Under the pieces are notes generated by a model. The model was given only the letters and a program-made list of their open reading frames with translations, was not told where the DNA came from and made no database searches. Positions 1 to 8,992 of a stretch of DNA of 64,000 nt are shown in pieces. The stretch is from a bacterium HR17 (lineage in GTDB: Bacteria > Armatimonadota > Fervidibacteria > Fervidibacterales > Fervidibacteraceae). Each line of letters starts with the position of its first letter. Positions within the stretch are counted from its first letter, which is position 1. Position numbers and translations under genes: made by a program. The stretch spans positions 1 to 64,000 of the forward strand of contig BEHT01000006.1 of the NCBI GenBank assembly GCA_002898575.1, read 5' to 3'.

Positions 1-1
1 C

Positions 2-112
2 TTGCAGCGGCGGCAACCGCCGACAGTGCCAGAAGAGCAAATCAAGAACCCTCCTAACCCTGCGTTCACGGCGCGTCCAAACATGCCGCCGATGCAACCG
101 CCAGGGCGTTGA
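2..112 (+). CDS. C-terminal end of a proline-rich protein (partial)
   Basis: An open frame enters from the left edge and stops with TGA at 110-112. The 36 visible residues are rich in Pro, Asn and Gln and end in MPPMQPPGR. No domain can be recognised. The composition resembles the Pro-rich tail of the small single-helix membrane protein at 51972-52154, which follows a prepilin gene, so this may be the end of a similar protein; that is inference only. A strong hairpin terminator follows 19 bases after the stop, which supports a real gene end here. Confidence 0.45.
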   Translation: MQRRQPPTVPEEQIKNPPNPAFTARPNMPPMQPPGR

Positions 113-131
113 CCTACACCTTCCGACTTGC

Positions 132-176
132 AAATGAGGTGAGCCATTTGTGGGTATCAGATGGCTCACCTCATTT
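132..176 (+). terminator. Rho-independent terminator-like hairpin
   Basis: A perfect 16-bp inverted repeat (arms 132-147 and 161-176) with a 13-base loop. The right arm runs into a T-rich stretch. The AAAT/ATTT ends make it usable on both strands. It closes the upstream gene and separates it from the glycosidase gene at 244. Confidence 0.75.
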
Positions 177-243
177 ATTTGCGTAACAATCTTGAAGAAC
201 TTGCCGTTGCCATAAACCACAGATAATGGAGGACAGTGCCTAA

Positions 244-3200
244 ATGCAGACGAAGATGAGACTCGCAATTGCTATTGGCGCTATCTGTTTGGTCTTAGGG
301 TTCTGGAATATCGCCGTTGCATCGCCTGCTGTCTGGGTTGAAATTGAAAACGGTCATGGGCATACAGCGTTCGTGACAAGCCCTAATGCATCGGGTGGAA
401 AACGCATTGGTTGGTTCGGCACGAGAGGGCAATGGGTTGCTGTGGATGTAGCACTTTCCCAAACCTACCACAACGCTGTGTTGCACTTGCGCTATTCACG
501 AGGGCATAGCGATGCTGGACCTTTGGAAGTGCTTGTCGCTTCTCCCTCAGCGACGCAACCCGAACATCCTGAGGTCAAGCGTTTAGGGCAAATGTTGCTA
601 CGCCCGACGGGCAGTTGGGACCACTACCGATGGGCATCGTTGCCTCTCGGCGAACTACCTACGGGACGCTACCGTCTCTTTTTTGTTTGCCCCAAGGACG
701 GTGGTGCAGGTGATTTGGATGTCGCTTGCATCGTAGACGACGCGACCGGTGGACTATGGGAACCGCCTAACAAGGTCATAGAAGGCAAACTCATCGGCGA
801 AGGGCGGTTGAAACCGCCTGTTGAAATCCTGCAAGTGATTTGCCCTGAGCCTGGCAACTTGTTCCTATCTAATGAAGTGCTGGGCAAAGGAGCACGCCCC
901 GTGCAGTTTACTCTGCAATTGCGCAACAACTTGATAAAAGTGCCAGTGCAAGTTACCATTAGCGCCTCAGTGTCCAATGACCATGGACTTATCGCTCGCC
1001 CGCAACCGCACACAGTTCAGTTGCCACCGCGTGCCGAAAGGGCAATTGACTACTGCTTTAAAGCTCCAGGGTTTGGTTGGTTTGAAGTTGTCTTTGTTGC
1101 ACAATCTGGAGGCAAGGCGGACAAAGTCTCTACTGCTTTTTGTATCCTTCATCCGCCTGCGAAGGGTGTTCGCCCAAATAGTTTCTTTGGCATGGGCATT
1201 GGTGACAGCGACGACGATTTGCTCATTGCTGAACGCATCGGTGTTAAATGGCGGCGTGGCATCCCTGAAACGGACACCGAAATCGTTGCGCCAGAGCCTA
1301 ACAAACGGTGGGGTGAAAAGGAAATCCAACGTGCCCGCGATATTGTGCAGCGCTGGGCAAAGCATGGAGTTTTGTGCTTGGGCTATGTCAACTACAACCC
1401 CAGTTGGAATGTGATGCCTGACCCGCTTGGGCGTCCTATTTCGCGTCACCAGAACCGACCTAAAGATTTGGCAGCCCATGCTGATGTCGTTTACCACCTT
1501 ATCAAGCCCCTTGCTGATTTGGTCAAACATTGGGAGTTGTGGAACGAGCCTTGGATTCATGGCTGGACTTGGCGCACAGGTGACGCACAGGATTACCGGG
1601 ATATGACGCGACTGATTTGGGACCGCATTAAGTCCGAAATGCCTGATGTGATGCTGATTGGTGGCGGTTCAACACCCTACTTGCGCGACATTGTTTACGC
1701 TAAAGGCAGTGAAAATGCCGGCTACATTGACGGTTCGGCGACACACCCTTATGGCGTGCCCGACCGATCCTTGCCATCAGTGACCGCACTGGAAGCGGTG
1801 ATGAACCGCTTGTGGTCAAAAGGAAAAGGCAAAGGGGGCATTTGGGCGACGGAAGTTGGAACAGCGGAATTTTTCTTCAACGAACTACCTGAACGAGAAC
1901 GCCCCTTCATGGTCGCCCGCACTGTCGCTCCAATTTACTTGCTGTTGCGACTTGGAGCAGGGGACACACCCATCAAGGTGTTTTGGTTTGCCAGCCAATA
2001 CAACCGCGCCTTTGCGGGTGGAGAGCACAATATTTGGGATGGGACGAACCCCAAGCCTGCTGTCGCCGCCTTCAGCGCTATGACCCACTTTCTTGAAGAT
2101 GCGCACTTGCTCGGTGACATCTACCAATCAGCAAAAATCGGTTGGGCATTGCATTTTGTCAAGCCTGATGGGACAAGTGTTGTGGCGTTTTGGCTGGAAA
2201 CAGGCACAGCAGGTGAACATTTGCAAGGTAGCATGCATTTGCCTCTCACAGACGCTGCTATTTACGACTATCTTGGTCGCCCTATTGGCAAACGAACGGC
2301 AAATGGCTGGCTCATTCCCATCCGCACATGGGAAGTGCGTTATGTCGTCACAAAAGCCCCTGCGACAAAAGTGCGAGTGGCGTTTTTGCAGGCAAAGTTT
2401 TCGGGTGTGCCTATCGTCTTCGTTAACCCGCGAAGTTTTCCCGCACCTTTGTCCCTTAAGCCACCACTGCGCGTCAAGGTGGAGAATTTACTGCCCCGCC
2501 ATGTGCAAGTGAATTTGACCGTGCAACCGCCGACGGGATGGCGGTTAGCACAAACGCAATTTACGCTGCGATTACAGGCTGGCGACATCCGCTTTGTCAC
2601 AGTCCCACTTCTCGCCGTTCAGCCAAATACCGTCAACCGCTATCCCCTTCGTTACCGAGCAACGGCAGAAGGTATCAAGCACGAAGGCGTTCAAGTTGTC
2701 CAAGTCGCCTGTGCCAACTACGGGACACCAAAAGTGGATGGGGACTTGAGTGATTGGCAAGACGCTATACCTGTCACAATGGTAGCGCGGGGCAGTCGCG
2801 ATTATTTGCGTGCAGTGCTCAATCCGAACTTAGTGACCGAAGCGTTGTCGGGTAAAAGGACAGGCGTGGTCATCTATCGTCTGTGGACTCGTTGGGACGA
2901 GCATCACTTTTACCTTGCCGCCGAAATTCCAGATGACAACTTCGTTTCCAACACGACTTTTGAAGATGACCCCTACGCCTTCCCGTTTTATGCTGACTGT
3001 CTGCAGCTTGCATTTGATTGCGTAGAGCGCAACCCTGATGACTTGCTCTTTGGACATCCGCTCTACGAGAAAGCGATGGCAGCCGATGTAGATTACGAAT
3101 TTTGTGCGACGCTGGCTCGCATGACTGGCGAAGGTCCAAGTTACGACGGTAAACCGCCATTTACGGGTGACCGCACCAAGTGCCCCCATGTCCCCGAACT

Positions 3201-3603
3201 TTATCGGCTCAAAGCGCCCGGCACTAATTTTCAAACCTTCTACCCAACCAACGCACCGTTGAATCCGCCTATCCCGAAAATGCGTGCAAGCGCTGAAGGT
3301 GGTCCTGAAGGGCAGGTCGCTATCGTCTACGACTACACAGCGAAAGTGTTCCGCTACGAAATAGCTTTGCCTTGGTCGTGTTTGCAAGAATTAGCAAAGC
3401 AGGTGCGAAAGTTGAGACAGGGTCAATGGCTCACAACCCATTTTGCATGGGCAGTGCACGATGCAGGCGGATTAGGACGCACTTTTTGGCAGCAGGAAGC
3501 AGGTGATGTGCAGCCGGGCAGTTACGGCTTTTCACCTCACTGGGGTGGTGGACGCCGCGAATATGGCGGACGCATCATCACCGATTGGGGCTTCGCACGA
3601 TAA
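244..3603 (+). CDS. Secreted clan GH-A glycoside hydrolase with C-terminal CBM9-like domain
   Basis: An 1119-residue exported enzyme that should cleave glycosidic bonds in polysaccharides outside the cytoplasm. A signal peptide covers about residues 1-26 (ending AVASPA). Beta-rich N-terminal domains follow, then a (beta/alpha)8 barrel from about residue 314 to 690. The clan GH-A acid/base is in WNEP (Glu435) and the probable nucleophile in WATEVG (Glu537). A domain from about residue 827 to the end starts VDGDLSDW and resembles CBM9/DOMON-type sugar-binding modules. The exact GH family (GH39- or GH5-like) cannot be fixed by eye. GGAGG lies at 228-232, upstream of ATG 244. It is the first of four same-strand genes with visibly lower GC than most of the window. 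The next gene starts 88 bases downstream. Confidence 0.75.
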   Translation: MQTKMRLAIAIGAICLVLGFWNIAVASPAVWVEIENGHGHTAFVTSPNASGGKRIGWFGTRGQWVAVDVALSQTYHNAVLHLRYSRGHSDAGPLEVLVASPSATQPEHPEVKRLGQMLLRPTGSWDHYRWASLPLGELPTGRYRLFFVCPKDGGAGDLDVACIVDDATGGLWEPPNKVIEGKLIGEGRLKPPVEILQVICPEPGNLFLSNEVLGKGARPVQFTLQLRNNLIKVPVQVTISASVSNDHGLIARPQPHTVQLPPRAERAIDYCFKAPGFGWFEVVFVAQSGGKADKVSTAFCILHPPAKGVRPNSFFGMGIGDSDDDLLIAERIGVKWRRGIPETDTEIVAPEPNKRWGEKEIQRARDIVQRWAKHGVLCLGYVNYNPSWNVMPDPLGRPISRHQNRPKDLAAHADVVYHLIKPLADLVKHWELWNEPWIHGWTWRTGDAQDYRDMTRLIWDRIKSEMPDVMLIGGGSTPYLRDIVYAKGSENAGYIDGSATHPYGVPDRSLPSVTALEAVMNRLWSKGKGKGGIWATEVGTAEFFFNELPERERPFMVARTVAPIYLLLRLGAGDTPIKVFWFASQYNRAFAGGEHNIWDGTNPKPAVAAFSAMTHFLEDAHLLGDIYQSAKIGWALHFVKPDGTSVVAFWLETGTAGEHLQGSMHLPLTDAAIYDYLGRPIGKRTANGWLIPIRTWEVRYVVTKAPATKVRVAFLQAKFSGVPIVFVNPRSFPAPLSLKPPLRVKVENLLPRHVQVNLTVQPPTGWRLAQTQFTLRLQAGDIRFVTVPLLAVQPNTVNRYPLRYRATAEGIKHEGVQVVQVACANYGTPKVDGDLSDWQDAIPVTMVARGSRDYLRAVLNPNLVTEALSGKRTGVVIYRLWTRWDEHHFYLAAEIPDDNFVSNTTFEDDPYAFPFYADCLQLAFDCVERNPDDLLFGHPLYEKAMAADVDYEFCATLARMTGEGPSYDGKPPFTGDRTKCPHVPELYRLKAPGTNFQTFYPTNAPLNPPIPKMRASAEGGPEGQVAIVYDYTAKVFRYEIALPWSCLQELAKQVRKLRQGQWLTTHFAWAVHDAGGLGRTFWQQEAGDVQPGSYGFSPHWGGGRREYGGRIITDWGFAR

Positions 3604-3691
3604 GTGGCAAAATGCCAACTCTTCGCGAACACAAGCACAATTGGGCGTTCGTTTGGGACACTTCAACCTTGGCGTTGAAAAGGGGATGGCT

Positions 3692-5812
3692 ATGCGGGCA
3701 TGGTTTATCGTGCTGATTACAAGTTTCCTGTATGCAACCACCATGCAGTCTGGCAAAACTCTCTTGCGCTGGCAACCGCTTTACGAGCCAGGTAGTGGCG
3801 GTTGGATTACCGCTATCGCCGTCAGCCCGCATGAGAACAGGCGGGTGTTGATGGGAGGGGATATGCTCGGCGTGGGCTTGAGTTTGAATCGCGGTGAGCG
3901 TTGGGAATGGGCATTCGGGTTTTTGAGTTGGGAAATCGGTGAGTTCACTTGGCATCCGCAGAACCCAAAAATCGTTTGGGTTGGGACGATGAGTGGTCCG
4001 CACCGCAGCACCGACGGTGGGAAAACTTGGACACCGATGCGCAACGGCATGCCACCCCTCAGCGATTGGCATTACAGCGCGCCGATTGAGAAGGTGCTTT
4101 TTGACCCGAACAACCCTGAACGGCTCATCGCTGTTGGCGGCTCACAACGCCGTTGGCATTCGCCAGGCGAACCGTTGTGGGGCGCAATTTGGGAAAGCAC
4201 TGATGGTGGGCAGAATTGGCACTTGCTTTCTGTCATCCGTGACGAACAAGGGAAAGGGCGCAATATCGTCGCTGCTGCTTTCGCCGCCCGTCTATCAACG
4301 CGCCTTTACGCTGCTGTTGACGGTTTGGGCGTTTTTGTGAGTGAAGATGGCGGAAAGACATGGACACCGCGCAACCAAGGCTTGCCCCACACCAATGTCA
4401 ATGACCTTGCGGTTCACCCGACTGACCCCAACACGCTTTGGGTCGCACTGGGCAATTGGCGTCCCAAAAGCGCAACACAATTTGTGCCCGGCGGCATTTA
4501 CAAAAGCACCGATGGTGGGCTCAGTTGGTATCCAGCGGTTAAAGGCATGGACTTGGTCGCCACTGACGATCCCAACCTAACTTCACGCTTTGACGCTATC
4601 GCTGTCGCTCCGTCCAACCCTAACATTCTCGTTACCTGCGACACAGCTTGGAACCGTTCCATCGCTTACAAGAGCGTTGACGGGGGCGAAAGTTGGTTCA
4701 AAATCGCCGATAGCAATTCCGTTGTGCGCGCCTATCCTGCAGGTCTAAGCATGACAGTCATTGCATTTGACCCACGCGATGCCAATGTCATTTTTATGGC
4801 GGGCAGCGAATATGCCGTGCGCAGCCTTGATGGCGGGAAGACATGGCAAGATGTGACAGCACAGCAGGTTGACAACAGTTGGCGGGGGCGAGGCTTTTCA
4901 GGATTATGCGCTACAAATGTCAAGTTCAATCCTTTCAACCGACGCCACATCATCGTCTTGGCGCTTGATCACGGCTTTTGGCAAAGTAAAGACGGAGGGT
5001 TGAGTTGGACGACAGGCAAAGGCATGCCTCCGTGGGATGGACGCCACGATGTCACTTTTGCTGACCAGCAGGGACAGGTGATGTTTGTCACACGCGGGCA
5101 GTTCGGTAACTTCGGTGGCATCCTCAAATCAACGGACGGTGGAGAAACTTGGACGGTGTTAGCAGGTAAGAGCTACGGGTTGCCTGAACTTGGCGAGCGT
5201 CAGCAACCTTTAAGCATCCACGCAGCAAACCCCAAAACAGTGTGGGCGACGATTGGCGGAAAGTTGTATCGCACCGATGATGGCGGTGAAAGCTGGCGCA
5301 TCGTTCACGACGGACCGAATTTGAATTGGATCGCACCGACCCGACCCCTTTCGCACAGTTTCTACGTTGCAGGCGACGACGGCGTTTACTTTACAGCGGA
5401 CGGCACGAAACTGCAGTTGCTTGAAGGCGGACCCAAGCCCGCCACCTTTGTGACCGTTGACCCGACGAACCCGCATCGCATCTATGCAGCTTCGTGGCGA
5501 CGGGCAGGTGGATTGTGGCGCTGGGAAAACGGCAAATGGACGAAGTTACATGATAACCTGTTCATCCACTGGGTTGCAGTTCATCCTTGCAATCCATTGC
5601 GATTGGTCATCGCAACAAACGACCATCCTTACCACGACCGCAGTTTTGCGACAGGTATTTGTCTGTCAAGCGATGGGGGCAGAACTTGGCAGCAAGCCAA
5701 CGACGGGCTGGCGTGTTTGCGAGTCACTTGTGTCGCTTTCAACCCACATGACCCAACCCAAATCATTTGCGGAACGCTTGGAAGTGGCTTTTTTGTAGCA
5801 CGGTGGAGGTGA
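3692..5812 (+). CDS. Secreted Asp-box (BNR) beta-propeller, GH74/sialidase-like
   Basis: A 706-residue exported protein built from about ten Asp-box repeats of the form S-x-D-G-G-x-(T/S)-W (for example STDGGKTW, SEDGGKTW, STDGGETW, SSDGGRTW). Such repeats fold into one or two seven-bladed propellers, as in GH74 xyloglucanases, sialidases and sortilin-like proteins. The open frame extends upstream to 3503 but overlaps the previous gene. ATG 3692 is preferred because AGGGG lies 6 bases upstream and the product then begins with a signal peptide (MRAWFIVLITSFLYATT). It could be a true GH74-type hydrolase or only a binding scaffold; I cannot place catalytic Asp residues with confidence. The stop codon overlaps the ribosome binding site of the next gene. 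Confidence 0.7.
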   Translation: MRAWFIVLITSFLYATTMQSGKTLLRWQPLYEPGSGGWITAIAVSPHENRRVLMGGDMLGVGLSLNRGERWEWAFGFLSWEIGEFTWHPQNPKIVWVGTMSGPHRSTDGGKTWTPMRNGMPPLSDWHYSAPIEKVLFDPNNPERLIAVGGSQRRWHSPGEPLWGAIWESTDGGQNWHLLSVIRDEQGKGRNIVAAAFAARLSTRLYAAVDGLGVFVSEDGGKTWTPRNQGLPHTNVNDLAVHPTDPNTLWVALGNWRPKSATQFVPGGIYKSTDGGLSWYPAVKGMDLVATDDPNLTSRFDAIAVAPSNPNILVTCDTAWNRSIAYKSVDGGESWFKIADSNSVVRAYPAGLSMTVIAFDPRDANVIFMAGSEYAVRSLDGGKTWQDVTAQQVDNSWRGRGFSGLCATNVKFNPFNRRHIIVLALDHGFWQSKDGGLSWTTGKGMPPWDGRHDVTFADQQGQVMFVTRGQFGNFGGILKSTDGGETWTVLAGKSYGLPELGERQQPLSIHAANPKTVWATIGGKLYRTDDGGESWRIVHDGPNLNWIAPTRPLSHSFYVAGDDGVYFTADGTKLQLLEGGPKPATFVTVDPTNPHRIYAASWRRAGGLWRWENGKWTKLHDNLFIHWVAVHPCNPLRLVIATNDHPYHDRSFATGICLSSDGGRTWQQANDGLACLRVTCVAFNPHDPTQIICGTLGSGFFVARWR

Positions 5813-5822
5813 CTCTTCGTCA

Positions 5823-6878
5823 GTGCGGTTGCGCTCAACGCAGTTCCTTCTCTTCGGTATGGGCAGCAGAAGACGCAAGATAGCCTATGTCTCTGGCGGA
5901 AAGTTGTTGGACGCATGGACATTAGAACCCATTCGCCAGTGGCAAGTGGCAACGGAACGCATTGAGCCATCCGAGTATCGTGTGACCCTTATTGACCTTT
6001 CGGGCAAGGAAATTGTGCTCTTTGAGGACACCGACGGTGTTTGGCTGCGAGAAAACGGACGCCTTGAGCGGTTAACGACTGGCGAACGAGTAAACTTACC
6101 GAGCTTTGAGGGACATCCCTTTGCAGCATGGCTACGGGCTCTGCATGCCGAAATACTGGTCAACATCACGCCCTTTGGTCCTGTCCCCAACCTTTGGGTT
6201 TACCCGCGCCCTTGGTATCGCGACGCGGCAATGGCTCTAATGGTGCTAACCCTAACGGGTAACTTACACCTCATTGAGGGTTGGGTGATGGGTTTGCGCT
6301 CGGTATTTGACCGCAACAACGGCTATGAAGAGCCCGACAACATCGGGCAAGTGCTTTACATGGTCGGGTTGTTTGGTGCAAAGGAACACCCGATCGTTCC
6401 CCAAGCCCTTAACGCCATTGACAAGTTTCGCAGGGGTGAACACATCGTCGGGTTGACAGACTTTGCCGAGCATCCTGTTTACCAAACGAAGTGGCTGAAG
6501 TTCGGCTTGCGGGCGTTAAGTTTGGATGACCCGTTCAAGATTCCGCCAATACCTGACCCTTACAGCGCGCTCTTTTGGATGGACTTTCGCGAGCATCATA
6601 TCCCTTGCGAGCGGTTTTCTGCCCACACCAAAATGCTCTATCCCTACCTTGCTTGGGCGGAAGCGCATTTTTACGACGAACTGCCGCCTGAAGCATTGGA
6701 TGAACTTGTTTCGCCCCTAACTTGGGAAGCACAAGCCAGTCAGGCAGAATACTGGCGGTTGAAAGCATTAGCTGATGCAAGCATTATCGCTGACGACGAT
6801 GTATGCTGCCAAGTTGCTCGTCCTCACAGTTGGCATGCTGCTGAGATGTTTTTGTATCTGCACGAAAGGGACGCATGA
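5823..6878 (+). CDS. Uncharacterised cytoplasmic protein, possibly alpha/alpha-barrel glycosidase-like
   Basis: A 351-residue protein with no signal peptide. GTG 5823 is chosen because GGAGGTGA (5805-5812, overlapping the stop of the propeller gene) sits 10 bases upstream; an in-frame ATG at 5859 is an alternative. The first 110 residues look beta-rich. The rest is helical and rich in Trp, Tyr and His, with PRPWYRDAAMALMVL and NNGYEEPDN segments that recall six-hairpin (alpha/alpha) glycosidases. I do not recognise a family firmly. Its tight spacing after a secreted propeller gene and before another suggests a shared transcript and a role in sugar breakdown, which is inference. Confidence 0.55.
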   Translation: MRLRSTQFLLFGMGSRRRKIAYVSGGKLLDAWTLEPIRQWQVATERIEPSEYRVTLIDLSGKEIVLFEDTDGVWLRENGRLERLTTGERVNLPSFEGHPFAAWLRALHAEILVNITPFGPVPNLWVYPRPWYRDAAMALMVLTLTGNLHLIEGWVMGLRSVFDRNNGYEEPDNIGQVLYMVGLFGAKEHPIVPQALNAIDKFRRGEHIVGLTDFAEHPVYQTKWLKFGLRALSLDDPFKIPPIPDPYSALFWMDFREHHIPCERFSAHTKMLYPYLAWAEAHFYDELPPEALDELVSPLTWEAQASQAEYWRLKALADASIIADDDVCCQVARPHSWHAAEMFLYLHERDA

Positions 6879-6981
6879 AGTGTTGAGAGTGTCTGCCCGA
6901 ACAATTGTGGATGCACCTATCTAATTGAAGCGTGTGTTGGAAAGCGTAACGCAACTTCAAAAGCAAAGAGGGTGAATTGCT

Positions 6982-8940
6982 ATGAAAGTGTTGCTGGCAA
7001 AAGTTTCGGTTTTGGCGGTTGCGTGCGGGTTGTCACTCTTTTGGGCAACAAGGCAAACACCGACGCAAGAGAAAGTCCTAAACTACACGACCCATTGGGT
7101 CGGAAACACTTTTGAGGGTGCTGGTCCGAACGGATATGGGAGATGGGTGCAAAACTTCGTGGACGAAATTGAAGTGACACCCGACGGTGCAGTCATCACA
7201 GCATCCGAATGGGACGAAGCAGGACGATGCACAGGCATTTACAAAGATGGCGATGTCAATAGCGATTTGCTTAAGCAACCACCTGAAGGGGAGGAGAAAG
7301 CGTGGGGATGGGGAACAGGAAGTCAAGCCGTTGCGGTTGAAGAAACAACGATCTTCATCGCCAACACTGGCAACGAATTGGTTCGCTTCCGTTGGAATCC
7401 CAAAAACATCCACGAATGGTCATTTCTTGGAAAAGTTGAAATTGGCGGCAGCGAAAAAGATAACGCCATTGCTATGGCAGCACGCAACGGTTTGCTTTAC
7501 CTCGTCCGTAAAAGCGGTGAAGTGCAAGTCCGTAAAACTTCAGATTTGTCGCTCGTGCGCACTTTCAAAATTGAGGGCGCACAAGATATTGCTATCTCTC
7601 GTGACGGGACTTTGTGGGTCATCGTTGGTAACCGAATTGAACGATACAGCCCTGAAGGTAAAAAGTTGGCTGGCACAGTCGCAAATGTTGAGAAACCAAC
7701 TGCAGTTTCCATTGGCAACGACAAAGGGCAGTTGATTATCTGTGACGATGGTCCGAGACAGCAAGTTTTGTTTTACGACATTACCAACCCGCAAAATCCG
7801 AAGTTGGTGAGGGCGTTTGGTGAAAAAGGCGGGTTGCGTTCAGGCATCCCAGGCGAAGTTAAGCCGCTGAAGTTCTTTGCCTTGAGAGGTGCTGGGACCG
7901 ACGCTCAAGGCAACATCTATGTTGCGATGGGCTTGACAATGGGCGAAACAATCATCCGCAAGTTCATACCTCAAGGCAAACTTGTTTGGGAAGTGATGTG
8001 CCTTGCGTTCGTGGATTGTTTTGATGCTCTTGAAGTTGCACCGGGCAAGTTTGAAATTTACGGGCAAGCGGAAATCATCGGTTTTGACCCAACAAAGCCA
8101 CCAGGCAAAAGTTGGTGGCTGAAAGCCATCACCCGCGATCACATTCGCTATCCTGATGACCCACGCAACAAAGACCTTTGGGGCGGAGCACTCATTCGTG
8201 TGCTGCAAGGACGCCGAGTGTTGTTCACGACACCTCAAATGGGCGGAGGTTTTCGCATCTTCGTTTTTGAACCCGCACCAAGCCAAATTGCCCGCTATGT
8301 CGGCGAAATCACTTTGCCCAACATTGAACTTTGGGCGCGCAATGTGGACAGTAAAGGCGACATCTGGTTAAGCGACGGACGCACAATCTTTCGCTATCGC
8401 TTCAAAGGCTTTGATGCGAAAGGCAATCCTGTTTACGACCTTGACAATCCTGACAAGTGGCAAGCGCCTGCACCGTTCACGGAAATCATGCGGGTCAAAT
8501 ACATTCCCGAAACCGACACGCTTTACCTTGGCGGTTACACGCCTGAAGTGCAACCGCCATCGTGGGGGCTGATGGGCGGAGTTTTGGCTCGTTACGACAA
8601 CTGGGTGAAAGGCAACCGCAAAGCGCGATACACAATTCTGATGCCAAGGGATGACGACAACTTGTTCCCAAAGGAGTTTGATGTCGCTGGCGATTACATT
8701 TTCGCAGTGATGGTCAAGCCGACGAAAGGCATTCCAGCGATGGTTCATGTTTACCGAGCCGAGACGGGCGAAAAGGTAGGTGTGATGTTCCCTGGTCCGG
8801 AAGTTGGCGGCAACAGCGGCTGGATTGACATGGTTCACGGCATCCACGCCCTCAAAACCTCATCTGGCGATTATTTGGTCATCGTTGAAGAAGACTGGCG
8901 GGGCAAAAACTTGGTCTACCACTGGCGACCGACCCAATAG
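6982..8940 (+). CDS. Secreted NHL-like beta-propeller protein
   Basis: A 652-residue protein with an N-terminal signal peptide (hydrophobic residues 8-23). Repeated short beta motifs such as ITASEWDEAGRCTG, DIAISRDGTLWVI and DAQGNIYVAMG are typical of NHL/SMP-30-type propellers that bind ligands or act as scaffolds outside the cell. No catalytic motif is evident. GAGGGTGA at 6968-6975 lies 6 bases before ATG 6982. It follows the preceding gene by 103 bases on the same strand and may belong to the same extracellular sugar-processing set. It ends 52 bases from a convergent transporter gene, with no clear hairpin between them. Confidence 0.6.
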   Translation: MKVLLAKVSVLAVACGLSLFWATRQTPTQEKVLNYTTHWVGNTFEGAGPNGYGRWVQNFVDEIEVTPDGAVITASEWDEAGRCTGIYKDGDVNSDLLKQPPEGEEKAWGWGTGSQAVAVEETTIFIANTGNELVRFRWNPKNIHEWSFLGKVEIGGSEKDNAIAMAARNGLLYLVRKSGEVQVRKTSDLSLVRTFKIEGAQDIAISRDGTLWVIVGNRIERYSPEGKKLAGTVANVEKPTAVSIGNDKGQLIICDDGPRQQVLFYDITNPQNPKLVRAFGEKGGLRSGIPGEVKPLKFFALRGAGTDAQGNIYVAMGLTMGETIIRKFIPQGKLVWEVMCLAFVDCFDALEVAPGKFEIYGQAEIIGFDPTKPPGKSWWLKAITRDHIRYPDDPRNKDLWGGALIRVLQGRRVLFTTPQMGGGFRIFVFEPAPSQIARYVGEITLPNIELWARNVDSKGDIWLSDGRTIFRYRFKGFDAKGNPVYDLDNPDKWQAPAPFTEIMRVKYIPETDTLYLGGYTPEVQPPSWGLMGGVLARYDNWVKGNRKARYTILMPRDDDNLFPKEFDVAGDYIFAVMVKPTKGIPAMVHVYRAETGEKVGVMFPGPEVGGNSGWIDMVHGIHALKTSSGDYLVIVEEDWRGKNLVYHWRPTQ

Positions 8941-8992
8941 AAGTGTTTTCGGCAAAAAGTCACACTGCAACGACTTGGAAACCGCACTCACT

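Noticed and set aside
967-1560. A 197-codon frame on the minus strand inside the first glycosidase gene
   Set aside because: It lies wholly opposite a gene with clear signal peptide and catalytic motifs, has no binding site and no recognisable content.
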